A stretch of DNA of 64,000 bases from Bdellovibrio sp. ZAP7 (GCA_945878405.1 CAMCTJ010000003.1:62001-126000); one strand, 5' to 3'; positions 28,967 through 39,041 are shown, counted from the stretch's first letter. Translations and numbers: made by a program. Notes: generated by a model from the letters alone, not told the origin.

Positions 28967-28991
28967 GGGAGGTGATTTGAGAGTATAAATA

Positions 28992-29019
28992 ATTATAACT
29001 TATTGACTTTCCATGTCAA
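28992..29019 (-). promoter_or_regulatory. Sigma-70 type promoter for ftsK
   Basis: On the minus strand TTGACA (29019-29014), a 16-nt spacer and TATAAT (28997-28992); both hexamers are perfect. The transcript start would be about 20 nt before the ftsK ATG at 28966. Confidence 0.8.
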
Positions 29020-29028
29020 TGAACCCTC

Positions 29029-29057
29029 TTGACACACCGTCGGCATTTTCAGATCAT
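29029..29057 (+). promoter_or_regulatory. Sigma-70 type promoter for the cold-shock gene
   Basis: TTGACA (29029-29034), 17-nt spacer, GATCAT (29052-29057). It predicts a leader of about 130 nt before the ATG at 29192, in line with the long structured leaders of cspA-type mRNAs. It diverges from the ftsK promoter 10 bp away. Confidence 0.65.
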
Positions 29058-29191
29058 CGTGTTGAATGCGTACAGACGAACTCCTTTTGGTTAGAGAGTT
29101 GGTTTGTGCGTAGGGGGGAATTCTGAAATTCACACCAAATTTGGGTTTGGTTTGACCGAAAGTCGCCCCGTCTTTAGGAGGACATCTAGGT

Positions 29192-29404
29192 ATGCTTCAA
29201 GGGTTTGTTAAATGGTTTAACGACAACAAGGGTTATGGTTTCATCGAACAACAAGGCGGCGTCGACGTTTTTGTACACTTTTCTGCAATCGAGGGAGAAG
29301 GCTTTAAGTCTTTGACCGAAGGTCAGGAAGTTGAATTTGAAATGGTGGATGGACCCAAAGGTCCTCAAGCCACTGTTGTTCGTAAGACGAAAGGCAATGC
29401 CTAA
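29192..29404 (+). CDS. Cold-shock protein (CspA family)
   Basis: 70 residues, a single OB-fold cold-shock domain that binds single-stranded RNA/DNA. RNP1 is [11 protein letters not shown] and RNP2 is [10 protein letters not shown]; it ends in [14 protein letters not shown] strong AGGAGG ribosome binding site lies upstream. The gene has its own promoter (29029-29057) and a strong intrinsic terminator (29423-29449), so it is a single-gene unit. Confidence 0.97.
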   Translation: MLQGFVKWFNDNKGYGFIEQQGGVDVFVHFSAIEGEGFKSLTEGQEVEFEMVDGPKGPQATVVRKTKGNA

Positions 29405-29422
29405 TTGAGTTTTGCCTGTCAG

Positions 29423-29449
29423 GGGGGTGGCCTGAACCACCCCCTTTTT
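29423..29449 (+). terminator. Intrinsic terminator of the cold-shock gene
   Basis: GGGGGTGG (29423-29430), loop CCTGAA, CCACCCCC (29437-29444), then five T. Perfect 8-bp GC-rich stem. Confidence 0.9.
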
Positions 29450-29577
29450 AGTTGACACACCTAACAAATCTTCCTAGAAGATTAGCGGCCTTAAAAAAAA
29501 GCTAATTCCAAAGGCCTAATATCAACTTCTAATTTTTTATCGAAGTAAAAATCCATTCAATCTCATGAGGTAGTCAA

Positions 29578-30825
29578 ATGCACCTAAAAGAGCTCAAAGA
29601 GAAACCCATTTCAGAACTTGCTGAACTAGCCCGGTCTTTGGGCGTCGAATCCGCCAGTGGAATGCGCCGGCAGGAACTCATTTTTGCTATTTTGCAGGCT
29701 CAAACCGAAGCAGAAGGACAAATTTACGGTGAGGGGGTTTTAGAAACTCTTCCGGATGGCTTTGGATTTTTAAGAGCAGCAGATTACAACTATCTGCCAG
29801 GTCCGGATGATATTTATGTTTCTCCATCACAAATTCGTCGCTTCATGTTGCGAACTGGAGACACGGTGGAAGGCCAAATCCGTCCTCCCAAAGATTCTGA
29901 ACGCTATTTCGCTCTTTTAAAAGTTGAGAAACTTAATCATGAGCCACCCGAAGTCTCTCGCGATAAAATTTTATTCGACAACTTGCGACCTGTATTTCCT
30001 CACGAGCGATTTAATCTTGAGTATGATCCCAAGAGATATTCGACTCGGGTAATCGATCTGTTGGCCCCCATTGGTAAAGGCCAGCGCGGTCTCATTGTTG
30101 CTCCTCCGCGAGCAGGTAAGACCATGTTGATGCAAGAAATTGCAAATGCCATTACACGAAACCACCCTGAAGTTGTCGTGATGGTTCTCTTAATTGACGA
30201 GCGCCCAGAAGAAGTCACCGACATGCAAAGAAACGTAAAAGGTGAAGTGGTCAGCTCGACTTTCGATGAACCTGCTACTCGTCACGTTCAAGTAGCTGAA
30301 ATGGTCATCGAGAAGGCAAAAAGATTGGTTGAACACAAGAAAGATGTGGTCATTCTACTAGATTCAATCACTCGATTGGCCCGTGCGTATAATACAGTTG
30401 TTCCTCCAAGCGGAAAAATCCTGTCAGGTGGTGTTGATGCGAATGCGCTTCACAAGCCAAAAAGATTTTTTGGGGCAGCACGAAAAATTGAAGATGGCGG
30501 CAGCTTAACTATTTTGGCAACTGCCTTGATTGATACTGGCAGCCGAATGGACGAAGTCATTTTCGAAGAATTTAAAGGAACGGGTAATCTAGAAATCACG
30601 CTTGATCGCAAGCTGATGGAAAAGCGTATTTTCCCCTGCATCGACATCAACAAATCCGGAACTCGCAGAGAAGAGCTTTTAATGGATAAAGAATCTTTAA
30701 ATCGAGTTTGGATTCTTAGAAAAGTTCTTCAGCCAATGAACGTGGTTGATAGCATGGAGTTCTTGCTGGACAAGGTTATGTCGACCAAGACCAATAAGGA
30801 TTTCTTAAGCTCAATGAGCGGTTAA
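29578..30825 (+). CDS. rho: Transcription termination factor Rho
   Basis: 415 residues, hexameric RNA helicase that ends transcription. N-terminal Rho-N helices ([18 protein letters not shown]), the cold-shock-like RNA-binding domain ([22 protein letters not shown] is split as DGFGFLRA and PGPDDIYVS), Walker [28 protein letters not shown] and the Q/R loop [12 protein letters not shown]. Length is standard with no insertion. A GAGGT motif precedes the ATG. No intrinsic terminator is visible in the 170 bp after the stop. Confidence 0.98.
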   Translation: MHLKELKEKPISELAELARSLGVESASGMRRQELIFAILQAQTEAEGQIYGEGVLETLPDGFGFLRAADYNYLPGPDDIYVSPSQIRRFMLRTGDTVEGQIRPPKDSERYFALLKVEKLNHEPPEVSRDKILFDNLRPVFPHERFNLEYDPKRYSTRVIDLLAPIGKGQRGLIVAPPRAGKTMLMQEIANAITRNHPEVVVMVLLIDERPEEVTDMQRNVKGEVVSSTFDEPATRHVQVAEMVIEKAKRLVEHKKDVVILLDSITRLARAYNTVVPPSGKILSGGVDANALHKPKRFFGAARKIEDGGSLTILATALIDTGSRMDEVIFEEFKGTGNLEITLDRKLMEKRIFPCIDINKSGTRREELLMDKESLNRVWILRKVLQPMNVVDSMEFLLDKVMSTKTNKDFLSSMSG

Positions 30826-30995
30826 CCAAGTACATCCGTGACTTCGAAGTTCTGCATTTAGTTCATGAATTGTTATTTGTGATTCTCGCATTCCCTTTGT
30901 GTGCAAAGTTTAACACAACTGTTTAGGGATTTTCTGTATTCCGCCAGTGGTCTCTGCTCAAAAGTGGGCTGATTTTTTGCACTCTTAGGGCCCCA

Positions 30996-31967
30996 ATGAC
31001 AAGGCACTTCTTCAGGCTGTTGGTTGCTTTTACGCTTTTTGCCCAGTTGCCTGCCCTTGCGGGGGAGACGGGGCACTGCCAAGAATCCTTTCAGAAACTA
31101 ACACAGTTAATAGGTCGAAACTTTTTTGAAACCAGAAGAGATTTTGAAAAGTATGCCGAGCTTTTTCCTCAGTCCTTTCTTTCGCGGGTCTCGTCACTCA
31201 AGGAGGATGGGCATTGGGTTGATGCCGGTAGCGGGGAGGGGTTTGCGCTTCAGGATTTATTCAATCAAACAGTGATCGACCCAGAAAAAGTGCTCAAAGA
31301 AGCCGCATCTTCTTTTTGGAGGGCGAGAAAAATAGTTATCGATCCAGAGCCTCTCCGCGAATCTGCACAGCAGTTAAATTTCAGAGAAGCAGCTGATAAG
31401 CCAAAAATTACCGGGGTAACTTACAAAATGGAACGGCCAGATCCCAAAATCCCCAACCTGGCTTTTAAAGTTGGACGCTTTTTTGAGGATATACCGCTAG
31501 GTGAATTTGCCCCAGCTGATCTGATCACTGACTTATACGGGGTCATTTCCTACTCGCCTCGATTAGACGAAGTTTTGCGCCGTTATCATGCGTTGTTAAA
31601 AAACTCCGGGCGTGCCTACATTTTCATAGGGGATTATTTATCTGTTCCCCAGCACATAGGCACAAGAAGAATTGAGAGAATTGGAGAGGAAGGGTGGTAC
31701 TCGCCCTTTGTAAATAGTACGGTGACAAGAACAGATGGTTCTACAGTATCTCTTCTGGATTGGATCAAGTCTCTTCCAGATTTCAACGCTAAGGTTGAAA
31801 AAGTTGTGATTCAACAATCCAAAAAGGGCAATTTAGTTCCTGGAGAGATTGAACGAAGTACATTGGTTTTGGAAAAAAGGACAGAGCAGTCAAACATCCC
31901 CTTGCTTAAGTTGCTGGAATCTGATGACGGAAAGCCTCCCATAAGAAAATTTGAGGAAGTCCCGTAA
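30996..31967 (+). CDS. Exported protein with a SAM-methyltransferase-like domain
   Basis: 323 residues. A clear signal peptide (MTRHFFRLLVAFTLFAQLPALA) precedes a Rossmann-like region: WVDAGSGEGFALQDL resembles methyltransferase motif I (D-x-G-x-G), followed by RKIVIDPEP as the second strand, ADLITDLYGVISYSPRLDEVLRRY as the motif IV region and GRAYIFIGDYL as the next strand. The acidic residue at the end of strand 2 is present (IDPE). S-adenosylmethionine is not expected outside the cytoplasm, so either the domain does something else or the protein is delivered elsewhere. Monocistronic. Confidence 0.6.
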   Translation: MTRHFFRLLVAFTLFAQLPALAGETGHCQESFQKLTQLIGRNFFETRRDFEKYAELFPQSFLSRVSSLKEDGHWVDAGSGEGFALQDLFNQTVIDPEKVLKEAASSFWRARKIVIDPEPLRESAQQLNFREAADKPKITGVTYKMERPDPKIPNLAFKVGRFFEDIPLGEFAPADLITDLYGVISYSPRLDEVLRRYHALLKNSGRAYIFIGDYLSVPQHIGTRRIERIGEEGWYSPFVNSTVTRTDGSTVSLLDWIKSLPDFNAKVEKVVIQQSKKGNLVPGEIERSTLVLEKRTEQSNIPLLKLLESDDGKPPIRKFEEVP

Positions 31968-31988
31968 TAAAAATCTCTGGTGCTGTGA

Positions 31989-31994
31989 TAAAAT
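31989..31994 (+). promoter_or_regulatory. Candidate -10 (TAAAAT) for the lspA pair
   Basis: TAAAAT sits 9 nt before the TTG start at 32004, implying a leader of only a few bases. A weak AAGG at 31996-31999 could still serve as a ribosome binding site. Confidence 0.35.
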
Positions 31995-32003
31995 TAAGGC
32001 ACT

Positions 32004-32492
32004 TTGAAACAAAAATACCTCATTCTGTTCTCGCTCAGTGGGCTAATCATTTGCCTCGATCAGCTTACGAAACTGTGGGTTCGAGCTAACGTCCCTGAGG
32101 GGAGTCAAACTCCGTGGTTAAGCTGGGTGTGGTTGACCCATCATCGGAATAAGGGGTTTGCATTGAGTTTTATTCAGAACCTGCCCCCGGCGATTCAGAA
32201 CTTATTCTTTATTGCCGTTCCTGCGTTTGCACTTTTTTTGATTATCTTGATTTTTATCAAGCTTCGAGACAATCAAATGCTGACCTCGCTCGCCTTAACA
32301 AGCATTCTGGGGGGCGCTGTTGGTAATATGATTGATCGATTTGAGGTGGGACCTGTTTTAGATGTTTTCGAATTAAGGGCGGGTTCGAGCGCAAGTACCC
32401 CCTTTAATATTGCAGACATTGCAATCATCGTTGGTGTTGGCATCGTTTTTATAAACACATTGATTCAACAGCGAGCGGAGAAAAAATCGTGA
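32004..32492 (+). CDS. lspA: Signal peptidase II (prolipoprotein), first of two tandem copies
   Basis: 162 residues from a TTG start. Inner-membrane aspartic protease that cuts the signal peptide of prolipoproteins before the lipidated Cys. Four membrane helices; both catalytic regions are present: NMIDRFEVGPVLD and FNIADIAI. The usual NxGAAF segment is altered to RNKGFALSF, so this copy is the more divergent one. Its stop overlaps the start of the second copy (GTGA). Confidence 0.9.
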   Translation: MKQKYLILFSLSGLIICLDQLTKLWVRANVPEGSQTPWLSWVWLTHHRNKGFALSFIQNLPPAIQNLFFIAVPAFALFLIILIFIKLRDNQMLTSLALTSILGGAVGNMIDRFEVGPVLDVFELRAGSSASTPFNIADIAIIVGVGIVFINTLIQQRAEKKS

Positions 32493-32992
32493 TGAGCGCG
32501 AACAAAAAAAAATATGCATTTCTTGGAGCTGTTTTCGCAGTTTGTTTGGCAATCGACCAAATAACAAAACAGGCTATCCTGAATCGATTTGTTTTAGGGG
32601 AGTCACTGGAAATTGTTCCAGGACTATTTAGTTTGACCTATGTAAGAAACAAAGGTGCAGCCTTTGGGTTTTTACATTCAGCCCCCGAATCCTTTCGAGA
32701 GCCCTTTTTTCTGGCTGTACCTATCTTAGCGATTTTTATCCTGGGCTACCTCTATTACCAATTAAGGGTAGAAGAGCGGCTTTCAGCTTGGGCTTTAAGT
32801 CTGATTCTATCGGGAGCCGCCGGTAACCTAATTGACCGCGTCCGATTTGGTTATGTTGTTGATTTTCTTGATTTTTATCTTGTTCGATGGGGACACTGGC
32901 CAGCCTTCAACGTGGCAGATATGGCTATTGTTATTGGGGTTTCTCTTCTTTTTCTTCATTCTCTCTTGGGCCGAAAAGTTGTCGCTGGCTGA
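32489..32992 (+). CDS. lspA: Signal peptidase II (prolipoprotein), second tandem copy
   Basis: 167 residues. Canonical LspA: four membrane helices, DQITKQAI near the start, TYVRNKGAAFGFL, NLIDRVRFGYVVDF and FNVADMAIVIG with the two catalytic aspartates. The GTG at 32489 has GGAG 8 nt upstream (32477-32480); ATG 32492 is the next codon. It probably does the housekeeping work, with the first copy as a paralogue. Both are likely one transcript. Confidence 0.95.
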   Translation: MMSANKKKYAFLGAVFAVCLAIDQITKQAILNRFVLGESLEIVPGLFSLTYVRNKGAAFGFLHSAPESFREPFFLAVPILAIFILGYLYYQLRVEERLSAWALSLILSGAAGNLIDRVRFGYVVDFLDFYLVRWGHWPAFNVADMAIVIGVSLLFLHSLLGRKVVAG

Positions 32993-33036
32993 CGGCCATG
33001 GTATGAACGGCCAAACATTTTTTTGAGGCAGGTAGT

Positions 33037-34332
33037 ATGCAGGAAAATCACCATCACCACGATTTAAACGTAAAAAAAATAGATAAGTTATCTCCAACAC
33101 GTGTTCGTTTAACTGTTGAATATGATGCCGGCGCGATTTCGCGTCACGAAGCTTCAGTGGTGAACCGTTACACTCAAGGGGCCAAGATTCCTGGCTTTCG
33201 TCCTGGGAAGGCACCAGTCAGCCTAATCAAGCAAAAATTTAAAGAAGAAATTTTGAGAGATATTGTTTCCCATTTGTTAGAAGTGGGATTGAGTGAGGCG
33301 ATTCAAAAATCTAACCTAAGTCCTGTAAGCCAACCGCAAATCAAAGTAGGTGAAGTTCAAGAAGGAAAACCGTTTGGTTTCGAAGCAGAGTTTGATGTTC
33401 AGCCGGAGATTGAGCTTAAAAACTATAAGAATATTCCGCTGACCAGAAAGCCAGCGGAAGTAAAAGAAGAAGAAGTTGATCAGACGCTCCAAAACCTAAG
33501 AGACCGACTGTCTACTTTGGAGCCCGATACTCTTACCCAACCGCAAAAAGGGTCTTTTGCGGTGGTTGAGGTCAGTTTTGAATTGGAAAACGGAGAAGAC
33601 AAACAAGAAAAGCAGACTCATACAGTCGAAGTAGGGGCCGATAGACTCTTGCCGAACATTGAGAAAGAAATTCTAAAAATGAGCGTTGGCGAGTCGAGAG
33701 TGGTCGAAGACGTTTTTCCAGCAGATTATCCAGAAAAAGATCTCTCGGGAAAGAAAGCTAAGTTTGACCTCAAACTTTTAGAATTAAAGAAAAAGGTTTT
33801 GCCAGAACTCAATGATGATTTTGCAAAACAACTTAAAGAGGGCTCAAATTTAGAGGCTATCAAACAAGAGATTCGCGACAATATTAAATCCTCAAAAGAA
33901 GCTGAGGCTCGTCGAGATGAGCGGCAGAGCCTTGTAGATTATTTGATTGAAAATAATCGGTTCGAGGTAGCTCAAAGTTTTGTTCAGGGTCAGTCCGCTC
34001 AACTTGTTCAATGGATGGAAGAAGATTGGAAGAAGCGAGGGATGAAAATGCCCGCCCTCAAAGCCGAGGACACGAAGCAAATTCAAGAAAGAGCTGAACG
34101 AATGGTCCGCAGCAGCCTCCTTTTGAGGGAAGTTGCTACAAAGGAGAATATTTCGCTGGATCCAGAGCGACTTAAACAACGGATCGATTTAATTTCGACT
34201 CAACTTGGCAGAACCACTGAGGAAACTGAAAAGCTCCTTGCTGGACGGGACATGTTGGACAAAATTAAAGACGAGATTTTAACGGACCAAGTCTTCGATT
34301 TTTTGCTAAGCCAAGCAAAAATAAGGAATTAA
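33037..34332 (+). CDS. tig: Trigger factor, ribosome-bound chaperone
   Basis: 431 residues. N-terminal ribosome-binding domain with the signature PGFRPGKAPVSLI, an FKBP-type isomerase domain (about 155-240: SFAVVEVSFELENG and VGADRLLPNIEKEILKM) and the helical C-terminal chaperone arms. The usual aromatic pocket of the FKBP domain is only partly kept, common in this family. The N-terminus has an odd natural HHHH stretch (residues 5-8). GAGGCAGGT precedes the ATG. First of the conserved order tig-clpP-clpX-lon. Confidence 0.96.
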   Translation: MQENHHHHDLNVKKIDKLSPTRVRLTVEYDAGAISRHEASVVNRYTQGAKIPGFRPGKAPVSLIKQKFKEEILRDIVSHLLEVGLSEAIQKSNLSPVSQPQIKVGEVQEGKPFGFEAEFDVQPEIELKNYKNIPLTRKPAEVKEEEVDQTLQNLRDRLSTLEPDTLTQPQKGSFAVVEVSFELENGEDKQEKQTHTVEVGADRLLPNIEKEILKMSVGESRVVEDVFPADYPEKDLSGKKAKFDLKLLELKKKVLPELNDDFAKQLKEGSNLEAIKQEIRDNIKSSKEAEARRDERQSLVDYLIENNRFEVAQSFVQGQSAQLVQWMEEDWKKRGMKMPALKAEDTKQIQERAERMVRSSLLLREVATKENISLDPERLKQRIDLISTQLGRTTEETEKLLAGRDMLDKIKDEILTDQVFDFLLSQAKIRN

Positions 34333-34376
34333 AAAAATTTGTCGATAAGAAAGACTGAAGCAGACGTGATAGCTGA

Positions 34377-34382
34377 TTGACA
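34377..34382 (+). promoter_or_regulatory. Possible -35 (TTGACA) in the clpP leader, with hairpins
   Basis: TTGACA at 34377-34382 lies inside an AGCTG/CAGCT hairpin (34371-34385). A second hairpin GTCAGC/GCTGAC follows (about 34415-34430). No convincing -10 is seen at 16-18 nt. The leader could carry regulatory structure for clpP. Confidence 0.3.
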
Positions 34383-34459
34383 GCTGTTAACGTTGAGTTT
34401 CATTGCGCTACTTGTCAGCTGCTGCTGACTGGAGTTTAATTGCCTGTGGAGGTCTTTCC

Positions 34460-35086
34460 ATGTCTGATCCTCTAAGTTCTAAGTTTTCTAACTATTTAGT
34501 ACCCATTGTTATCGAACAAACTCCTCGAGGGGAGCGAAGCTTTGATATCTATTCTCGTTTGTTAAAGGAAAGAATCCTCTTTATTGGATCTGCCATTGAT
34601 GACGCGGTGGCTAATCTGGTAATTGCCCAGTTATTGTTCTTAGAATCGGAGGATCCGGAAGCAGATATTCATATTTACATTAACTCTCCCGGAGGAAGCG
34701 TTTCCGCTGGGCTGGGAATGTACGATATGATGCAGTATGTGAAGCCCGACATCTGTACTTATTGCACAGGGCTTGCTGCCAGCATGGGAGCTGTGCTTTT
34801 GGCTGCTGGAACGCCTGGTAAACGTTATGCACTTCCTCATGCTCAGATTATGATTCACCAGCCATTGGGAGGCGCTCAGGGACAGGCAACTGATATCGCT
34901 ATCCAGGCTAAACAGATTTTGTTTTTGAAAAATCGGTTGAATGAAATTCTAGTGAAGCATACGGGACAGATTTTAGAGACAATAGAAAGAGATACGGACC
35001 GTGATCGTTACATGACCGCAGAGGAAGCAAAATCCTACGGTTTAGTAGATAATGTCATCGTTAGAAAAGAAACAGAAAAGAAGTAA
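34460..35086 (+). CDS. clpP: ATP-dependent Clp protease proteolytic subunit
   Basis: 208 residues from ATG 34460, which has GGAGG at 34448-34452; an in-frame TTG at 34403 adds a non-homologous extension and is rejected. Serine peptidase forming the tetradecameric barrel. Conserved: [36 protein letters not shown], nucleophile Ser in [14 protein letters not shown], His in [12 protein letters not shown], and [16 protein letters not shown]. Pairs with ClpX encoded 15 bp downstream. Confidence 0.98.
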   Translation: MSDPLSSKFSNYLVPIVIEQTPRGERSFDIYSRLLKERILFIGSAIDDAVANLVIAQLLFLESEDPEADIHIYINSPGGSVSAGLGMYDMMQYVKPDICTYCTGLAASMGAVLLAAGTPGKRYALPHAQIMIHQPLGGAQGQATDIAIQAKQILFLKNRLNEILVKHTGQILETIERDTDRDRYMTAEEAKSYGLVDNVIVRKETEKK

Positions 35087-35101
35087 TTTCAGGAGGCGAC
35101 G

Positions 35102-36394
35102 ATGAGTCGACGAGATAGCGAAAGTTTTGGAAATTTAGTTTGTAGTTTTTGCGGTAAAAGCCAACGAGAAGTGAAAAAACTTATCGCGGGTCCCACGGTG
35201 CATATCTGTGATGAATGCATTGAGCTTTGTAATGACATCATCAAAGAGGAAGCGGCCAAAGAGGAAACACGAGGCGGAGCTACAAAAATTCCCAAGCCCC
35301 ATGAGATTAAGACTGTCCTAGATGAATTTGTCATCGGCCAAGATCAGGCCAAGAAAACTCTCTCAGTTGCCGTACACAATCATTACAAGAGAATTGCAGC
35401 TCCTCGCGGAAATGGTGCTGAAGTTGAGTTGCAAAAAAGCAATATTCTTCTCATCGGACCAACGGGTAGCGGAAAAACTCTTTTGGCTCAGACTCTCGCA
35501 AAACTCTTAAAGGTCCCTTTCACTATAGTTGATGCCACTACTCTGACAGAAGCCGGTTATGTTGGTGAAGATGTCGAAAACATCATTCTTTATCTGTTGC
35601 AAAGCGCAGACTATGACATTGAGAAAGCTCAGAAGGGAATCGTCTACATCGACGAGATCGATAAGATAGCTCGAAAAGGAGAAAATCCATCGATTACAAG
35701 AGACGTTTCTGGAGAGGGTGTCCAGCAAGCCCTACTCAAAATCATCGAAGGAACTAAAGCCAATGTTCCTCCCAAGGGTGGTCGAAAACATCCCCAACAA
35801 GAGTTTCTCCAAGTTGATACGAGCAACATTCTCTTTATTTGCGGTGGGGCTTTTGTCGGCCTTGAAAAGATTGTTGAAGGAAGAATGCACAAAAGAAGTA
35901 TTGGTATTGGTGCCGATGTAAAAAGCGATAAGGAACGTAATAAAGGCAATCCCCTTCACAGAGTTCAAACCGAAGATCTGCTTAAGTTTGGGATGATTCC
36001 TGAGTTCGTTGGGCGGTTGCCAGTGGTCGCCACCTTAGATGAATTAGATGAAGCCGCGCTGATTAGAATCCTCACCGAACCCAAGAATGCTTTGATCAAG
36101 CAGTATCAGAAGCTTTTTGAATACGAAAATGTGAAGCTTAGCTTTAATGACGGTGCGGTTAAAACGATTGCTAAAGAAGCGCTTAAGAGCCGAACGGGTG
36201 CTCGTGGTCTTCGAACCATTCTGGAACACTCGATGCTAGATCTAATGTATGAAGTTCCCAGCATTCCAAACCTTAAGGAATGCATTGTGAACGAGAATGT
36301 CATTCTTAAAAGCGGTAAGCCCCAACTCGTTACTCAAACAGAGGAAGAGCAAGCAGCTCAGGCGGCTTTTGCAAAAAAAGCTGAAACTGCATAA
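35102..36394 (+). CDS. clpX: ATP-dependent Clp protease ATPase subunit ClpX
   Basis: 430 residues. N-terminal C4 zinc-binding domain ([13 protein letters not shown] ... ICDECIELC), AAA+ domain with Walker [15 protein letters not shown], Walker [11 protein letters not shown], pore loop [31 protein letters not shown], and sensor 2 [10 protein letters not shown]. The ClpP-contact loop is [15 protein letters not shown] precedes the ATG. The transcript ends at the hairpin starting in the stop codon (36393). Confidence 0.98.
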   Translation: MSRRDSESFGNLVCSFCGKSQREVKKLIAGPTVHICDECIELCNDIIKEEAAKEETRGGATKIPKPHEIKTVLDEFVIGQDQAKKTLSVAVHNHYKRIAAPRGNGAEVELQKSNILLIGPTGSGKTLLAQTLAKLLKVPFTIVDATTLTEAGYVGEDVENIILYLLQSADYDIEKAQKGIVYIDEIDKIARKGENPSITRDVSGEGVQQALLKIIEGTKANVPPKGGRKHPQQEFLQVDTSNILFICGGAFVGLEKIVEGRMHKRSIGIGADVKSDKERNKGNPLHRVQTEDLLKFGMIPEFVGRLPVVATLDELDEAALIRILTEPKNALIKQYQKLFEYENVKLSFNDGAVKTIAKEALKSRTGARGLRTILEHSMLDLMYEVPSIPNLKECIVNENVILKSGKPQLVTQTEEEQAAQAAFAKKAETA

Positions 36395-36417
36395 ATGACG
36401 CGAGTCATTTTGTTTTT
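36393..36417 (+). terminator. Intrinsic terminator after clpX
   Basis: AAATGAC (36393-36399), loop GCGA, GTCATTT (36404-36410), then TGTTTTT. The stem begins within the clpX stop codon. It separates clpPX from lon. Confidence 0.8.
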
Positions 36418-36514
36418 GAGTGACGCAAATTAAGAGCGAAGAAATTTTTTTTTTCAAGAAAAAAAGTTTTCCTAAAAAAAAGTAAACCCTTCCATTTCAC
36501 CCCAGACGATCGGT

Positions 36515-36520
36515 TATAAT
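36515..36520 (+). promoter_or_regulatory. -10 hexamer (TATAAT) for lon
   Basis: Perfect TATAAT 55 nt before the lon ATG, in the 181-bp gap after the clpX terminator. The -35 region (about 36492-36497) is not consensus-like, so an activator or a heat-shock sigma factor could be involved. The AT-rich tract before it carries several A and T runs. Confidence 0.5.
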
Positions 36521-36575
36521 TTAGTCACATTCTTTGCTCTAACACCTTAACAAACTATTACGAGGATCTGATCCT

Positions 36576-38990
36576 ATGACGAAAAAGCAGGTTCAGCCCC
36601 AAGTCTATTCGCTTCTTCCTTTAAGAGACATCATTGTGTTTCCGCACATGGTGGTTCCTCTTTTTGTGGGCCGCGAGAAATCTATTCGAGCACTTGAAGA
36701 TTCGATGACGCAGCGTAAGCAGATTGTTCTCGCCGCGCAAAAGAAAGCTCAAAACAACAATCCGCAAGAAAAAGATATTTTCGATTTTGGTACGCTTGCA
36801 AATATTATTCAGCTCCTCAGACTGCCAGACGGAACACTTAAGGTTCTGGTAGAAGGGGTTCAGCGAGTAAAAATCACCGGGTTTGTAGATACAAACAGTA
36901 TTTTCCGCGTTGAGGCAGAGCCTATTGATGAGATGGTCTCCTCCATGGTCGAGGCAGAGGCCCTAACAAGAGGCATCAAGGGTACCTTTGAAACCTATGT
37001 GAAATTAAACAAGCGAATTCCACCAGAGCTTGTCATGTCAGTTCTGGGAATCGAAGAGCCGGGTAAATTAGCGGACACCATTGTTCCGCACCTTAATATC
37101 AAAGTTGAAGAGAAGCAAAAGCTGCTCGAAATGACAGATGCTTGCCGTCGTCTTGAGAAGTTAATGAAGTTGATTGAAGGCGAAATTGATATTCTTCAGG
37201 TCGAAAAGAAGATCCGCTCACGAGTAAAAAAACAAATGGAGCGTTCCCAGCGTGAGTACTATTTGAATGAGCAGATGGCTGCTATACAGAAAGAATTGGG
37301 AGAGCGCGACGAGTTTAAGAGCGAAGTTCAGGAGCTCGAAAAGGCTATCAAAAGAAAACGAATGCCAGAGGAAGCAGCAAAAAAGGCAAAGGCCGAGCTC
37401 AAGAAACTAAAAATGATGTCTCCCATGTCAGCGGAGGCAACCGTCGTTCGAAATTATCTCGACTGGCTTATCCAACTTCCATGGAATGAGAAGACCGAAG
37501 AAAAAATTGACGTCGCTCAAGCAGAAGCCGTCTTGGATGAAGATCATTTTGGTCTAAACAAGGTGAAAGAGCGAATTGCAGAACACCTGGCTGTCCAAAG
37601 TCTGGTTGGAAAAACGCAAGGACCCATCATTTGTTTGGTTGGTCCTCCCGGCGTAGGAAAAACCTCTCTAGCCAGATCAATTGCGAAGTCGATCGGACGA
37701 AGCTTCGTCAAGATTGCTTTGGGCGGGGTTCGCGATGAAGCTGAAATCCGCGGCCACAGAAGAACTTATATTGGTGCGCTCCCAGGAAAAATGATTCAAG
37801 CGATGAAGAAAGCGGAAACAATTAATCCGGTTATTCTTCTCGATGAAATTGACAAGATGAGCACAGATTTTCGGGGCGATCCAAGCAGTGCGCTTTTAGA
37901 AGTTTTAGATCCAGAGCAAAACAAGTTTTTTGCCGATCACTACCTCGAAGTGGAATACGATTTGTCTCATGCGATGTTTATTACGACTGCGAATAGCCAG
38001 CATACTATTCCCTGGGCACTTCTCGATCGACTCGAAGTGATCAATCTTTCCGGATATACAGAAGAGGAGAAGAGTGAGATTTCGAAAAGACACCTAGTTC
38101 CCAAGCTCATCCAAAGACATGGTCTTGATGAAAGCAAAGTAAACTTCCAGGAAAGTGCAGTGGTTGATATTCTGCGGCACTACACAAAAGAGGCTGGCGT
38201 AAGAAATCTTGAGAGAGAGATTTCTGCCATTTGCCGAAAAATTGCGAGAGAGATTAGCAAGTCCAAAGAAAAATCTGGAAAAGTCACAGTAAATCCTCAA
38301 AAGGTTCAGCAACTCTTGGGGCCCCACAAATTCAGTTATCAGAAGACAGAATCTGAATCTGAAGTCGGTCTGTGTAATGGTCTTGCCTACACCGAAACTG
38401 GTGGAGATATGCTGACCATCGAAGTTCTTCAGATGCCTGGAAAAGGCAAACTGCAGGTGACGGGAAAACTTGGAGATGTGATGCAAGAGTCCGCTCAGGC
38501 GGCCATGAGCTATGTGCGCTCTCGAGCCAAATTGCTTGGGTTGGATCCTGAGTTCTACCAAAAGGTCGACCTACACATCCACGTGCCGGAAGGTGCGATC
38601 CCCAAAGATGGTCCTTCCGCTGGGATAACGATGGCAACGGCGCTGGTTAGCTCCCTCACTGGAAAACCGGTCAGCAAGGATGTTGCAATGACCGGAGAGA
38701 TCACGTTACGTGGGCGCGTACTTCCCATCGGTGGGTTGAAGGAAAAGATTTTCGCTGCTCATCGAGGCGGCGTGAAAAAAATTATTATTCCAAAAGAAAA
38801 CGAAAAAGATCTGCGAGATGTTCCGAAGAACATTCTAAAAAATATCCAAGTTGTTCCAGTGGATCACATGGATAAGGTGCTTCAAGAGGCATTGGTCACA
38901 GATTCTGTTTTCCAGGAAAATGTGCCCATGGAGATCAGGCCGCCCGACGAAGGGCATATTGTTCCTGCACCTAGCGCCTCCTCCCATTAG
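36576..38990 (+). CDS. lon: ATP-dependent Lon protease
   Basis: 804 residues, LonA type. N-terminal substrate-binding domain ([20 protein letters not shown]), coiled coil (about 190-290), AAA+ with Walker [16 protein letters not shown] and Walker [11 protein letters not shown], and a C-terminal Ser-Lys protease domain: nucleophile Ser in [15 protein letters not shown], catalytic Lys in [16 protein letters not shown]. It degrades misfolded and regulatory proteins. It has its own promoter region. The short tail PAPSASSH is variable. Confidence 0.98.
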   Translation: MTKKQVQPQVYSLLPLRDIIVFPHMVVPLFVGREKSIRALEDSMTQRKQIVLAAQKKAQNNNPQEKDIFDFGTLANIIQLLRLPDGTLKVLVEGVQRVKITGFVDTNSIFRVEAEPIDEMVSSMVEAEALTRGIKGTFETYVKLNKRIPPELVMSVLGIEEPGKLADTIVPHLNIKVEEKQKLLEMTDACRRLEKLMKLIEGEIDILQVEKKIRSRVKKQMERSQREYYLNEQMAAIQKELGERDEFKSEVQELEKAIKRKRMPEEAAKKAKAELKKLKMMSPMSAEATVVRNYLDWLIQLPWNEKTEEKIDVAQAEAVLDEDHFGLNKVKERIAEHLAVQSLVGKTQGPIICLVGPPGVGKTSLARSIAKSIGRSFVKIALGGVRDEAEIRGHRRTYIGALPGKMIQAMKKAETINPVILLDEIDKMSTDFRGDPSSALLEVLDPEQNKFFADHYLEVEYDLSHAMFITTANSQHTIPWALLDRLEVINLSGYTEEEKSEISKRHLVPKLIQRHGLDESKVNFQESAVVDILRHYTKEAGVRNLEREISAICRKIAREISKSKEKSGKVTVNPQKVQQLLGPHKFSYQKTESESEVGLCNGLAYTETGGDMLTIEVLQMPGKGKLQVTGKLGDVMQESAQAAMSYVRSRAKLLGLDPEFYQKVDLHIHVPEGAIPKDGPSAGITMATALVSSLTGKPVSKDVAMTGEITLRGRVLPIGGLKEKIFAAHRGGVKKIIIPKENEKDLRDVPKNILKNIQVVPVDHMDKVLQEALVTDSVFQENVPMEIRPPDEGHIVPAPSASSH

Positions 38991-39020
38991 ATCCCCCAGT
39001 TTTGGGAGGCTGGCCCCCAG

Positions 39021-39041
39021 GTGTATTCTGCCCGAATACAC
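39021..39041 (+). terminator. Hairpin after lon, possible terminator
   Basis: GTGTATTC (39021-39028), loop TGCCC, GAATACAC (39034-39041). The tail TTAAATC is only mildly T-rich, so termination may be weak or Rho-aided. Confidence 0.45.
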
